From Lachnoanaerobaculum gingivalis (GTDB lineage Bacteria > Bacillota > Clostridia > Lachnospirales > Lachnospiraceae), in assembly GCF_003862475.1 (NCBI RefSeq), contig NZ_RRCO01000002.1, positions 62,001-126,000 on the forward strand: 64,000 nucleotides of DNA, written 5' to 3'. The notes under the pieces are model-generated. The model was not told the origin of the DNA, did not search any database, and worked only from the letters and a program-made list of their open reading frames with translations. Of this stretch, positions 39,201 to 48,131 are shown in pieces. Each line of letters starts with the position of its first letter. Within the stretch, counting starts at the first letter, position 1. The translations under genes were made by a program, and so were the position numbers.

Positions 39201-39808
39201 ACGATATCGGTTTCGGTGGTCTTGACCATGTTATTGCCAGCGGTAAGGATGTAAACATCATGGTATTTGATACAGAGGTTTACTCAAATACAGGTGGACA
39301 GAGCTCAAAGTCAACAAAGACAGGTGCTGTAGCACAGTTTGCTGCCGGTGGTAAAGATGTAAAGAAGAAGGATCTTGCAAGTATTGCAATGAGCTATGGT
39401 TATGTATATGTAGCACAGATAGCTATGGGTGCAGATTACAACCAGACTGTTAAGGCTTTAGCTGAGGCAGAGGCTTATCCGGGTCCATCACTTATTATTG
39501 CATATGCTCCATGTATCGCTCATGGTATCAAGAAGGGTATGAGCAAGGCTATGACAGAGGAGAAGCTTGCTGTTGAGGCAGGTTACTGGAATAACTTCAG
39601 ATTCAACCCTGATGCTGAGAACAAGTTTACTCTTGATTCAAAGACACCTACAGGAGATTACCAAGAGTTCCTTAAGGGTGAGGTTCGTTACTCATCTCTT
39701 GCACTCAAGGATCCTGAGAGAGCAGCTAAACTCTTCGAGAAGAATGAGGAAGATGCTAAGGAAAGATTCTCATATCTTGAGAAGCTTGTAACATTATATT
39801 CAAAATAA
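36281..39808 (+). CDS. nifJ: Pyruvate:ferredoxin (flavodoxin) oxidoreductase
   Basis: This 1175-residue enzyme turns pyruvate and CoA into acetyl-CoA, CO2 and reduced ferredoxin. It is the single-chain form. Order: the TPP-pyrimidine domain (YPITPSSVMAEHTDEW near the start), the transketolase C-domain, a CoA domain, a two-cluster ferredoxin domain (CIQCGFCSYVCPH and CTGCGSCANVCPG), and the TPP domain with CAGCGETPY, GGDGWAYDIGFGG and VYSNTGGQ. Lysine is almost always AAG here and the third base is richer in G and C than in the neighbours, which suggests very high expression. It has an AGGAGG site and is transcribed alone. Confidence 0.97.
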   Translation: MAKRQMKTMDGNQAAAHASYAYTDVAAIYPITPSSVMAEHTDEWATEGRKNIFGQTVQVTEMQSEAGAAGAVHGSLSAGALTTTYTASQGLLLMIPNIYKIAGEQLPAVINVSARAIATHALSIFGDHSDVYACRQTGAAMLCSSSVQEVMDLTPVSHLSALKGKVPFINFFDGFRTSHEIQKIESWDYEDLKDMADMDAIAAFRKNALNPNRPVERGSAQNPDIFFQAREASNPYYDALPGIVQEYMDKVNAKIGTDYKLFNYYGAADAETIIIAMGSVNDTIEETIDYLLKQGEKVGVVKVRLYRPFSAEALINAIPDSVKRIQVLDRTKEPGSLGEPLWLDVVAALKGTKFDAVPVFSGRYGLGSKDTTPAQIVATFHNTEKKRFTIGINDDVTHLSLDPGPALVTTPEGTTNCKFWGLGADGTVGANKNSIKIIGDNTDLYAQAYFDYDSKKSGGITMSHLRFGKKPIKSTYLIRKANFVACHNPAYIRKYNMVQELVDGGTFLLNCTWSDAELEEHIPGQVKKYIHDHKINFYTIDGVKIGIATGMGPTRINTILQSAFFKLSAIIPEDQAIDLMKKAAEKTYGRKGEDVVKKNWAAIEEGAKNVHKVEVPASWADAKDEGLDYAVHTEGREDAIKFANTIQTAVSAQEGNNLPVSAFVDYADGTTPVGTAAYEKRGIAVNMPIWNSDNCIQCGFCSYVCPHAVIRTVALTEDEANNAPEGMSILPMTGMPNYKFTVAVSALDCTGCGSCANVCPGKKGEKALVMESMPENVHRQKWFDYATATPEKAEVIAKFKETTVKGSQYKKPLLEFSGACAGCGETPYARLITQLFGDRMYIANATGCSSIWGNSSPSTPYTVNDKGHGPAWSNSLFEDNAEFGYGMFLANEAIRKGLKSKVEAIAENGSDDLKAAAKEYLDTFTVGALNGTATDKLVAELEKLNTAEAKEILDNKDFLSKKSQWIFGGDGWAYDIGFGGLDHVIASGKDVNIMVFDTEVYSNTGGQSSKSTKTGAVAQFAAGGKDVKKKDLASIAMSYGYVYVAQIAMGADYNQTVKALAEAEAYPGPSLIIAYAPCIAHGIKKGMSKAMTEEKLAVEAGYWNNFRFNPDAENKFTLDSKTPTGDYQEFLKGEVRYSSLALKDPERAAKLFEKNEEDAKERFSYLEKLVTLYSK

Positions 39809-39891
39809 TATAAGCTTAGATTTAATATAAATAGAATTAATAGACGAAAGTTTATTTAGTGTACAGACGGAAGCCGCTTTTGCGGTCAAAG

Positions 39892-39922
39892 AGAGTCGAT
39901 ACTTTAAGTATCGGCTCTTTTT
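39892..39922 (+). terminator. Intrinsic terminator after nifJ
   Basis: An AGAGTCGATACT/AGTATCGGCTCT stem with a 3-base loop is followed by TTTT. A small GCCGC-TTTT-GCGGT hairpin precedes it. Confidence 0.88.
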
Positions 39923-40003
39923 GTATTAAAATATTATATTCACTTGTTATAATAAGAAAGTTGGGATAGAATATAAGTATAAAGTGAAATTTTAGGAGAT
40001 ACT

Positions 40004-41629
40004 ATGTATAAAGACAATGAAATATGGGTGGCAAGTGACGGTGATGCCAAATTATGTATAAAATCAAAATATGCAAACAGACATGGACTGATTGCGGGAG
40101 CTACAGGAACAGGTAAAACAGTTACTTTAAAGGTAATGGCGGAATCATTTTCAGACGCCGGAGTTCCGGTATTTTTATCTGATATAAAGGGTGATTTATC
40201 AGGTATGTGTAAGCCGGGTGAAGAAAAAGAAAGTATAACTAAAAGAGTTGCCGAGCTTGGTATGGGAGAAGATTTTTCTTTTAAAGCATATCCTACAGTT
40301 TTCTGGGATATATTTGGGAAGAAGGGATTACCTCTCAGAACCACAATTTCGGAGTTCGGACCTATGCTATTGGCAAAGCTTCTTGACCTTAATCAGATTC
40401 AGACGGATATACTGAATATTATATTTAAGATAGCTGATGATGAGGGATTACTTCTTATTGATTTAAAAGATTTAAAGAGTATGCTCAACTATGTCAGTGA
40501 AAATGCCGCAGACTATAAGGCGGAGTATGGAAATATAGCACCTCAAAGTGTTAATGCCATAATGAGAGGTCTTGTAGCTCTTGGAGATAAGGGCGGAGAT
40601 ATATTCTTCGGTGAGCCGGCACTTGATATAAATGATTGGTTTGTTACCAAGGACGGCAAAGGTATGATAAATGTTCTTGATGCAACAACTATCATAAACG
40701 ATCCGGTAATATATTCAACTTTTATGCTTTGGATGCTGGCTGAACTCTTTGAGATAATGCCTGAGGTTGGAGATCTTGACAAGCCTAAGATGGTATTTTT
40801 CTTTGATGAAGCACATCTTTTATTTAAAGATACTCCAAAGGCTTTGCTTCAAAAGATAGAGCAGGTAGTAAAACTTATAAGATCAAAGGGTATCGGAGTA
40901 TACTTTATAACACAAAACCCAAGTGATATACCGGATGAGGTACTGGCGCAGCTAGGTAATAAGGTTCAGCATGCACTCAGAGCTTATACACCTGCAGAGC
41001 AAAAAGGTATAAAGGCTGCAGCACAGAGTTACAGAGTAAATCCTGATTTTGATACGGCTGAAATTATAACAAATTTGGGTATAGGTGAAGCGGTAGTATC
41101 ATTTATAGAGGATGACGGTGCACCTGCTATGGTAAGAAAGGCTAAGGTACTTCCACCACAGTCATATCTCGGGGCAATTGATGACATGATGAGAGCCGCA
41201 GTTATTTCAATGTCGGATTTGGCAGGGAAATATAAAGATATGGTGGATAGAGACTCTGCATATGAATTTTTACAGAGACTGCAAGTGGAAATTTCACAAA
41301 AGCAGGAAGAGGAAAGACAGGCTGAGATAGAAAGAAAAGAAGCTGAAAAACAGGTTGAAATAGAAAGAAAAGAGGCAGAAAAGCAGGCAAAGGCGGCACA
41401 AAAGGAAGCCGAAAAGCAGGCTAAAGAAGCCGAAAAGGAAGAAAAAAAGAAAAAGAATGCCATAAAGAAGGGGGTAGCTGCTGTGGCAGGTACAGCTGCA
41501 GGAACTATCGGAAGACAAATAGGTAAAACTTTAGGAAAATCAGGCGGAAAATTCGGTTCAAGCCTGGGAGGCAATCTGGGAGCAAGCCTTGGAAGAGGAG
41601 TACTCTCAACATTATTTAAACTAAAATAA
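40004..41629 (+). CDS. HerA-like ATPase (DUF853 family)
   Basis: This 541-residue ATPase has Walker A GATGTGKT near residue 32 and Walker B MVFFFDEAHLLF near 265, and belongs to the HerA/FtsK-like DUF853 (YjgR) group. Its function is not established; DNA translocation is suspected from the fold. The C-terminal 120 residues differ from the core: a charged Glu/Lys/Gln coiled coil with repeated ERKEAEKQ units, then a Gly/Ser-rich end (GTAAGTIGRQIGKTLG) that could insert in a membrane or self-associate. It lies 2 bases before dgt. Confidence 0.88.
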   Translation: MYKDNEIWVASDGDAKLCIKSKYANRHGLIAGATGTGKTVTLKVMAESFSDAGVPVFLSDIKGDLSGMCKPGEEKESITKRVAELGMGEDFSFKAYPTVFWDIFGKKGLPLRTTISEFGPMLLAKLLDLNQIQTDILNIIFKIADDEGLLLIDLKDLKSMLNYVSENAADYKAEYGNIAPQSVNAIMRGLVALGDKGGDIFFGEPALDINDWFVTKDGKGMINVLDATTIINDPVIYSTFMLWMLAELFEIMPEVGDLDKPKMVFFFDEAHLLFKDTPKALLQKIEQVVKLIRSKGIGVYFITQNPSDIPDEVLAQLGNKVQHALRAYTPAEQKGIKAAAQSYRVNPDFDTAEIITNLGIGEAVVSFIEDDGAPAMVRKAKVLPPQSYLGAIDDMMRAAVISMSDLAGKYKDMVDRDSAYEFLQRLQVEISQKQEEERQAEIERKEAEKQVEIERKEAEKQAKAAQKEAEKQAKEAEKEEKKKKNAIKKGVAAVAGTAAGTIGRQIGKTLGKSGGKFGSSLGGNLGASLGRGVLSTLFKLK

Positions 41630-41631
41630 TT

Positions 41632-42642
41632 ATGAATATAAGAGAAGATATAGAACTCAGAGAGGAATTGACTCTCAGTAAATATGCCGCTTTAAGTAAA
41701 AATTCTTTAGGAAGAGACAGGTATGAAGAAGCCTGTGATATAAGGACTGTATATCAAAGAGACAGAGACAGAATACTTCACTCAAAGGCGTTTAGAAGAC
41801 TGAAACATAAGACTCAAGTTTTCCTGGCGCCTGAAGGAGATCATTACAGAACAAGACTTACTCATACACTTGAGGTGGCGCAGATTGCAAGAACTATAGC
41901 CAAGTCTCTAAGATTAAATGAAGATTTGACGGAAGCGATAGCTTTGGGGCATGACCTTGGACATACACCTTTTGGACATTCGGGGGAGGACGTTTTAAAT
42001 GATGTATGTTCATTCGGTTTTGCACATTATGAGCAGAGTGTGAGAATAGTTGAGTTTATAGAAAAATCCGGACGTGGACTTAATCTTACAAAAGAAGTCA
42101 GAGACGGTATATTAAATCATCGTACATCAGGTAATCCTTCCACTTTGGAGGGACATGTTGTAAGACTTTCAGATAAGATTGCCTATATAAATCATGATAT
42201 AGACGATTCTATAAGAGCACGTATTATGGAAGAAGATGATATTCCAAAAGAATACAGTGATATACTTGGCCATTCGGTGAGAGAAAGACTTAACAATTTG
42301 GTACATGGTGTGATAGAAGGAAGTATTGATAAGCCTGAAATTTCTATGAATAGAGAGATATATAAGGCAATGATGGGACTTAGAACATGGATGTTTAAAA
42401 AGGTATACTACAATGAAGTTCCAAAATCACAGGAGGGAAAGGCCAAGACTATGATAAAGTCATTATTTGACTATTATATGTGCCATACCGATAAGCTTCC
42501 GGATGAATATATATTTTTTATAAAAGAGTTGAATCAGGACAGGGAACTGGTAGTTTGTGATTATATTGCAGGAATGACTGATTTATATGCAATAGAAAAA
42601 TTCAAAGATATATTTGTTCCAAAGTCCTGGGATGTATATTAA
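41632..42642 (+). CDS. dgt: dGTPase-like deoxynucleotide triphosphohydrolase
   Basis: This 336-residue HD-domain enzyme releases triphosphate from dNTPs, chiefly dGTP. Metal ligands lie in RLTHTLEVAQIART and ALGHDLGHTPFGH, with the last Asp in LSDKIAYINHDIDD. The N-terminus keeps SKAFRRLKHKTQV, which contacts substrate. I see no clear ribosome site; it may depend on translation of the gene 2 bases upstream. The order dgt-dnaG-rpoD is typical of Firmicutes. Confidence 0.92.
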   Translation: MNIREDIELREELTLSKYAALSKNSLGRDRYEEACDIRTVYQRDRDRILHSKAFRRLKHKTQVFLAPEGDHYRTRLTHTLEVAQIARTIAKSLRLNEDLTEAIALGHDLGHTPFGHSGEDVLNDVCSFGFAHYEQSVRIVEFIEKSGRGLNLTKEVRDGILNHRTSGNPSTLEGHVVRLSDKIAYINHDIDDSIRARIMEEDDIPKEYSDILGHSVRERLNNLVHGVIEGSIDKPEISMNREIYKAMMGLRTWMFKKVYYNEVPKSQEGKAKTMIKSLFDYYMCHTDKLPDEYIFFIKELNQDRELVVCDYIAGMTDLYAIEKFKDIFVPKSWDVY

Positions 42643-42652
42643 GGAGAAATAA

Positions 42653-44392
42653 TTGTATTATTCAAATGAAATAATAGATGAGGTAAGATCTGCAAATGAT
42701 ATAGTGGATGTTGTTTCAAGCTATGTGAAAATACAAAAAAAGGGTGCCAACTATATGGGACTCTGTCCCTTTCATGCAGAAAAATCTCCTTCATTTTCAG
42801 TATCACCGGGTAAGCAACTTTTCCATTGTTTCGGCTGTGGTGTAGGGGGAGATGTAATAGCTTTTATAAGGCAGTATGAAAATTATTCTTTTACAGAAGC
42901 ATTAACACTGCTGGCTAAAAGAGCAAATATAGAATTGCCACAGGTCAGTGACAATGACAGGGCAAAAAATGATGAAAAAAACATTATTCTTGAAATAAAT
43001 AAGACTGCCGCAAAGTACTTCTATGAAAACCTGCTTTCAAAAGACGGTGAGATCGGATTGAAGTACTTCAAAGACAGAGGGCTTGAGAGCAGACATATTA
43101 CTCATTTCGGACTTGGATTTGCAAAAAAAACATCAAATGATCTGTATCAATATCTTAAAGGTATGGGCTACAGTGATGATATATTGAAAAAAAGCGGTCT
43201 TATAAATATTGATGAAAAGGGTGCAAGAGACAGGTTCTGGAACAGAGTTATGTTTCCGATAATAGACGTCAATTCAAGAGTTATAGGGTTTGGTGGAAGA
43301 GTCTTGGGTGACGGACTTCCAAAATATGTAAATTCACCTGAGACCCTTGCTTTTGATAAGAGCAGAAATCTTTACGGATTAAATTTTGCAAAGAGAACAA
43401 GAAGAGATTTCTTTTTGGTGTGTGAAGGATATATGGATGTCATAGCTTTACACAATGCAGGCTTTGAGAATGCTGTGGCAAGTCTTGGAACCGCACTTAC
43501 ACCATTACATGTAAAACTTATAAGCAGATATACCAAGAAAGTTATATTAACTTATGATTCTGACGGTGCAGGTGTAAATGCTGCAAAGAGAGCTATTCCT
43601 CTTTTAAAAGAAGAAAACTTAAATGTAAAAGTATTATCTATGGCTCCGTACAAAGACCCGGATGAATTTATAAAAAATCTCGGCAGTGAGGAATTTCAAA
43701 AGAGGATAGATTCTGCAGATAATGCCTTTCTTTGGGAAGTCGAAATACTGAAGAAAGATTATAATTTAAACGAACCTGATGAAAGAACCAACTTTTACAG
43801 GGAAGTTGCAAGAATGTTAAGCGGCTTTCATGAAAAGCTTGAAAGAGAAAACTATACTCATGCTGTAGCAAAGAGATTGATGATTGAATATAATGCACTC
43901 TTTGATATGGTTAATTCTTTCGGAAATACTGCAGTTTCAGAAAAGAAAAATACGAGTAAAGAAAATAAAAAAATTGATGACGGATATACAAAAGCACAGG
44001 GACTTTTGCTTACATGGATGGTGGAGGAAGTATCACTTTTTAATAAGATAAGTGAGTATGTTTCACCGGAAAATTTTAGTGAAGGTTTCTATAGGGATGT
44101 AGCGGTAAAGATATTTGAAAAGCTTAGATTCGGAGATTTGAGATTTTCAAATATATGTGATGACTATGCGGATGACATGGAAAAACAGAGACTGCTTTCC
44201 AAAATACTTAATACAACTTTGGGGACTAACCTCAGTGACGACGAAAAGAAAAAAGCTGTCACTGAAAGTATACTTAAAATCAGACAGGCGAGTTTAGACG
44301 AGAAAAGTAAGAATGCAAAAGGTATAGAAGAGTTTCAAAAAATTATCGAGGAACAGGCGATATTGCGAAAACTTCATGTTGATTTAGGTTAG
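42653..44392 (+). CDS. dnaG: DNA primase
   Basis: This 579-residue primase makes RNA primers for replication. The CHC2 zinc finger is CPFH ... CFGCG near residues 38-64. The TOPRIM domain has [12 protein letters not shown] and [16 protein letters not shown]. The C-terminal 130 residues would bind the replicative helicase. The start is TTG at 42653 behind AGGAGA; no better ATG is near. Confidence 0.95.
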   Translation: MYYSNEIIDEVRSANDIVDVVSSYVKIQKKGANYMGLCPFHAEKSPSFSVSPGKQLFHCFGCGVGGDVIAFIRQYENYSFTEALTLLAKRANIELPQVSDNDRAKNDEKNIILEINKTAAKYFYENLLSKDGEIGLKYFKDRGLESRHITHFGLGFAKKTSNDLYQYLKGMGYSDDILKKSGLINIDEKGARDRFWNRVMFPIIDVNSRVIGFGGRVLGDGLPKYVNSPETLAFDKSRNLYGLNFAKRTRRDFFLVCEGYMDVIALHNAGFENAVASLGTALTPLHVKLISRYTKKVILTYDSDGAGVNAAKRAIPLLKEENLNVKVLSMAPYKDPDEFIKNLGSEEFQKRIDSADNAFLWEVEILKKDYNLNEPDERTNFYREVARMLSGFHEKLERENYTHAVAKRLMIEYNALFDMVNSFGNTAVSEKKNTSKENKKIDDGYTKAQGLLLTWMVEEVSLFNKISEYVSPENFSEGFYRDVAVKIFEKLRFGDLRFSNICDDYADDMEKQRLLSKILNTTLGTNLSDDEKKKAVTESILKIRQASLDEKSKNAKGIEEFQKIIEEQAILRKLHVDLG

Positions 44393-44402
44393 TGGAGGAA
44401 GT

Positions 44403-45572
44403 ATGAGGGGGAAGAATTTAAAAAATGAGTTTGAAAAGATATTAAAGAAAGATTTTGACGGAAAAATTAATGCTTCAAATATCCAAAAGATTTTCTCTGA
44501 TAATGATATACCGAAGGAATATCTTCCTGATTTTATTGAATTTCTTGAAAAGAGAGATATTTTTATTGATGATGATTATGAGAAAGAGCCTACCGAATTT
44601 GACAGTGATGCAGACTCGGAAGAATTCATTATTCTAAAAGAAAATGACTTTGAAGATGAGTTCAATGAAGAGGATATAAAGGATCTTGAAAATATAAATT
44701 TAAATATACTTGATGATTTGGATGACTATGTTTCCGTAGAAGATCCTATAAAGATGTATCTGAAGGAAATAGGTAAAATTCCTCTGCTTAGTGTGGAAGA
44801 AGAGATGGTACTTGCTCAGAAAATTTCCGACCCAGATGAAAATATAAGAAAGGAAGCCGCAAAAAAAATGGCGGAGTCCAATCTAAGGCTTGTTGTAAGT
44901 ATTGCAAAAAGATATATGGGCAGGGGAATGCAACTTCTGGATCTTATACAGGAAGGAAATCTTGGACTTTTGCGTGCTGTTGAAAAATTTGATTATCAAA
45001 AGGGGTTTAAATTTTCAACTTATGCAACATGGTGGATAAGGCAGGCTATAACCAGATCTATTGCAGACCAGGCCAGAACCATAAGGATTCCGGTGCATAT
45101 GGTTGAGACAATAAACAGGCTTATAAAGACACAGAGAAAACTTGTTCAGGAGCTTGGCAGAGAGCCGAAACCTGAGGAAGTTGCAAAGATAATGAGTCTG
45201 CCTGTATCAAAAGTAAGGGAGATAATGAACTTTGCATTGGAACCTGTATCTATGGAAACACCTATAGGTGATGAAGACGATTCACATCTTGGAGATTTTT
45301 TACAGGATTATAATGCTAAAGTTCCTGTCAACTTCGCAATGGATGTGCTCCTACATGACCAATTGATTGAAGTAATAAAATCACTTACCGAAAGAGAACA
45401 AAAGGTAATCCTCCTCAGATTCGGACTTGAGGACGGAAAACCCAGAACACTTGAAGAGGTAGGAAAGGTCTTTGGAATCACAAGAGAGAGAATAAGGCAA
45501 ATTGAAGCAAAAGCTCTAAGAAAGCTTAGAAATCCGTCAAAAACAAAAAGATTAAAAGATTTTTTGGAATAG
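44403..45572 (+). CDS. rpoD: Primary RNA polymerase sigma factor (SigA/RpoD)
   Basis: This 389-residue housekeeping sigma factor has an acidic region 1.1 (about 1-110), region 1.2 ([17 protein letters not shown]), regions 2.3-2.4 that bind the -10 box ([19 protein letters not shown]), region 3, and region 4.2 for the -35 box ([20 protein letters not shown]). It explains the TTGNNN/TATAAT promoters seen in this window. It follows dnaG by 10 bases behind GGAGG. Confidence 0.97.
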   Translation: MRGKNLKNEFEKILKKDFDGKINASNIQKIFSDNDIPKEYLPDFIEFLEKRDIFIDDDYEKEPTEFDSDADSEEFIILKENDFEDEFNEEDIKDLENINLNILDDLDDYVSVEDPIKMYLKEIGKIPLLSVEEEMVLAQKISDPDENIRKEAAKKMAESNLRLVVSIAKRYMGRGMQLLDLIQEGNLGLLRAVEKFDYQKGFKFSTYATWWIRQAITRSIADQARTIRIPVHMVETINRLIKTQRKLVQELGREPKPEEVAKIMSLPVSKVREIMNFALEPVSMETPIGDEDDSHLGDFLQDYNAKVPVNFAMDVLLHDQLIEVIKSLTEREQKVILLRFGLEDGKPRTLEEVGKVFGITRERIRQIEAKALRKLRNPSKTKRLKDFLE

Positions 45573-45577
45573 AAAAA

Positions 45578-46255
45578 ATGAAACTGTCAAAAAGATTGCA
45601 AACTATTGCTGATTTTGTGAAGAAAAATTCAGTGGTAGCGGATATAGGAACGGATCACGCACATATACCTATCTATCTTATAGAAAATAATATAATAGAT
45701 AAGGCTTATGCCTGTGATATAAATAAAGGACCATTGGAAAAAGCAAAAGAAAACATAGAAAACTTCGGTGTAAGTGAAAATATTGTTCTGAGACTTTCCA
45801 ACGGTCTTGATAAAATGTCAAATAAAGAGGTGGATACAATAATAATAGCCGGAATGGGTGGAGAACTCATTATAGATATTTTAAATAGAGGAAAAGCATT
45901 TTTTGATAAGAAAAATACCTTCATATTGTCGCCTCATACAAAAACAGATGAAGTGAGAGATTATCTGATAAGAAAAGGCTTTAAAATAATAAAAGAAGAT
46001 ATGTGTATAGATGAGGGCAAGTTTTATACGGTAATGGAAGTAAGGTATACAGAAAATACAGTGATGTATTCGGAGGCTGAGCTCTTATACGGTAAATATC
46101 TTATAGAAAATAAACATCCGGTATTACTTAGATTTCTAAAAAAAGAAGAAGAAAAGTATATAAATATTCTATCAAATACCGGATTAAATGAGGACAGAAA
46201 AAAAGAGCTTAGACATAGACTTGATATAATTAAGGAGACGATGAATGAAATGTAG
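45578..46255 (+). CDS. trmK: tRNA (adenine-22-N1)-methyltransferase
   Basis: This 225-residue SAM-dependent enzyme methylates A22 of tRNA. The SAM site begins VADIGTDHAHIPIYL, followed by the acidic ACDINKGPLEKA and the motif IIAGMGGELI. The C-terminal helices (LLRFLKKEEEKYINIL) form the family coiled coil. It lies 5 bases after rpoD and overlaps the Nif3-like gene by 11 bases, as in other Firmicutes. Confidence 0.92.
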   Translation: MKLSKRLQTIADFVKKNSVVADIGTDHAHIPIYLIENNIIDKAYACDINKGPLEKAKENIENFGVSENIVLRLSNGLDKMSNKEVDTIIIAGMGGELIIDILNRGKAFFDKKNTFILSPHTKTDEVRDYLIRKGFKIIKEDMCIDEGKFYTVMEVRYTENTVMYSEAELLYGKYLIENKHPVLLRFLKKEEEKYINILSNTGLNEDRKKELRHRLDIIKETMNEM

Positions 46256-47033
46256 TGAGATTTTTGAATATTTAAAAAAATTATATCCGCTTGAGCTTGC
46301 TATGGACTGGGATAATTCAGGATTTTTACTTGGAAGAAGTGATAAAGAGGTAAGAAATGTCTTGGTAGTACTTGATATTACAAATGAAGTACTTGACTAC
46401 GCCGGGGCAAAGAGTATTGATTTGATTGTGTCACATCACCCGATTATTTTTTCAGATATAAAGAGAATTACAGATGACACACTCCTTGGAAACTATATTT
46501 TAAAGATACTTAAAAATGATATCTCCGTGATTGCAATGCATACAAATTTCGATATTGCAACAGGGGGTATGGCAGACATTGCAGAACAAAAGCTTTCACT
46601 TTCAAATACAAAACCACTTGAAGTTACGGCAAATGCGGACGGTAAAGAGCTTGGAGTCGGAAAGATTGGAGATTTAAAAAAAGAGCTTTCATTTGATGAA
46701 TTACTTTCTTTAATAAAGGAGACATTTAATTTAAAGCGTTTAACTGTATTTGGCAGAGAGAATATAAAGGGAAATATTAAAAGGATTGCTATAAGCCCGG
46801 GCTCAGGAAGAGGAATGTATAAGTATGCTCTAGGTGAGGCGGATGTACTGATAACAGGTGATATTACACATCATGAAGGACTTGATGCTATAAATGAAGG
46901 CATTTGTATCATAGATGCCACACATTACGGCTTAGAGCATGTATTTACAGAAAAAATTGTAAATGATTTAAAAAAATACAGTGAACTGAATGTTTTTGAA
47001 TTCAAAAATACAAATCCGGTGGAGATAATGTAG
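46245..47033 (+). CDS. Nif3-like dinuclear metal centre protein
   Basis: This 262-residue protein belongs to the Nif3/YqfO family, often labelled GTP cyclohydrolase I type 2 homologue without proof of that reaction. Metal ligands are visible in SHHPIIFSD, AMHTNFDIA and ITGDITHHEGLDA with a final HYGLEH. The extra PII-like insert of some homologues is absent, giving the short form. Pairing with trmK is widespread in Firmicutes. Confidence 0.9.
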   Translation: MKCSEIFEYLKKLYPLELAMDWDNSGFLLGRSDKEVRNVLVVLDITNEVLDYAGAKSIDLIVSHHPIIFSDIKRITDDTLLGNYILKILKNDISVIAMHTNFDIATGGMADIAEQKLSLSNTKPLEVTANADGKELGVGKIGDLKKELSFDELLSLIKETFNLKRLTVFGRENIKGNIKRIAISPGSGRGMYKYALGEADVLITGDITHHEGLDAINEGICIIDATHYGLEHVFTEKIVNDLKKYSELNVFEFKNTNPVEIM

Positions 47034-47036
47034 GGG

Positions 47037-48131
47037 ATGGTAAAGGTCTTTTTAGTTGAGGATGAAAAATTTGTAAGAGAAGGTATAAAAAATGAAATAG
47101 ATTGGAATTCATATGGATTTGATTTTGTAGGGGAAGCTGCCGACGGTGAATTGGCACTTCCCCTAATTGAGATTTCAAAACCGGATATCTTGATAACAGA
47201 TATAAAGATGCCTTTTATGGACGGATTGGAACTTGGAAGAATAGTAAAGGAAAGGTTTCCGGAGACCGTTATTATATTTTTAAGCGGTTATGACGATTTT
47301 GACTATGCCCAGAAAGCTATACATATCGGTGCATCCGAATATCTTTTAAAGCCGGTTTCAAAAGAAAAACTCATATCTGTTTTAAAGAAAATAAAGCCGA
47401 TTGTAGAATCAAAGCGACACAGTATTTTTCGAAATATAAAGGCAGACAATATTGAGTTTAATATAAAGAAATTTTATACATCAGGATTCGATAAAGGGAG
47501 CTTCAAGGAATTTATTATAAATGGAAAGAGTCAGAATATTGAAAGTTATGTTGAAGAGTATATTGACAATATGAACGGACAGTTAAAGTCTTTAATATTC
47601 AGACAATATGTAATAATGGATGCTTTCATAGAGTCTGAAAAATTCCTCAGTAATGTTGATGATAAGGAGGATCTTGGAAATAAATTCGGAAGTATGGAAG
47701 TGTTTGATGAAGTCGTTGCAGATATTCATACTATGAAGCAATATTTTTTAAAATTACTGAAATATATGATTGATAAGAGAGGTCAGATTACAGGAAGGCA
47801 GTACAGCTTTTTACTTAAAAAGGCAAAAGACTTTGTCGAGAAAAATTATATGGAGCCTGAGATTTCTTTAAACAGTGTTGCGGAATATATAGGACTGAGT
47901 CCCACATATTTCAGTACTGTTTTTAAGCAGGAAGCGGGGATGAACTTTATAGACTATCTGACAAAAACCAGAATAGATGAAGCTAAAAGACTTCTTAGAA
48001 GCACTGATAAAAGGATATCTGATATAGCATTGGAAGTCGGATATCGTGATCAACATTATTTCAGTTCGGCTTTTAAAAAATATCAAGGAGACACACCTAA
48101 GTCATACAGAGAAAATAAAAATGAAGAATAG
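47037..48131 (+). CDS. YesN-type response regulator with AraC DNA-binding domain
   Basis: This 364-residue regulator has a receiver domain (about 1-120; phosphoacceptor in LITDIKMPFMDG, Lys in LLKPVSKEK), a helical linker, and a C-terminal AraC-type pair of helix-turn-helix units (NSVAEYIGLSPTYFSTVFKQ and SDIALEVGYRDQHYFSSAFK). It overlaps its kinase gene by 11 bases. Such pairs usually control a nearby sugar transporter, here the ABC importer at 49722-54448. Confidence 0.92.
   Translation: MVKVFLVEDEKFVREGIKNEIDWNSYGFDFVGEAADGELALPLIEISKPDILITDIKMPFMDGLELGRIVKERFPETVIIFLSGYDDFDYAQKAIHIGASEYLLKPVSKEKLISVLKKIKPIVESKRHSIFRNIKADNIEFNIKKFYTSGFDKGSFKEFIINGKSQNIESYVEEYIDNMNGQLKSLIFRQYVIMDAFIESEKFLSNVDDKEDLGNKFGSMEVFDEVVADIHTMKQYFLKLLKYMIDKRGQITGRQYSFLLKKAKDFVEKNYMEPEISLNSVAEYIGLSPTYFSTVFKQEAGMNFIDYLTKTRIDEAKRLLRSTDKRISDIALEVGYRDQHYFSSAFKKYQGDTPKSYRENKNEE

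Noticed and set aside
41029-41574. Minus-strand 181-codon frame opposite the HerA-like tail
   Set aside because: Its Phe/Ser/Cys repeats are the complement of Lys/Glu/Ala codons in the coiled coil.
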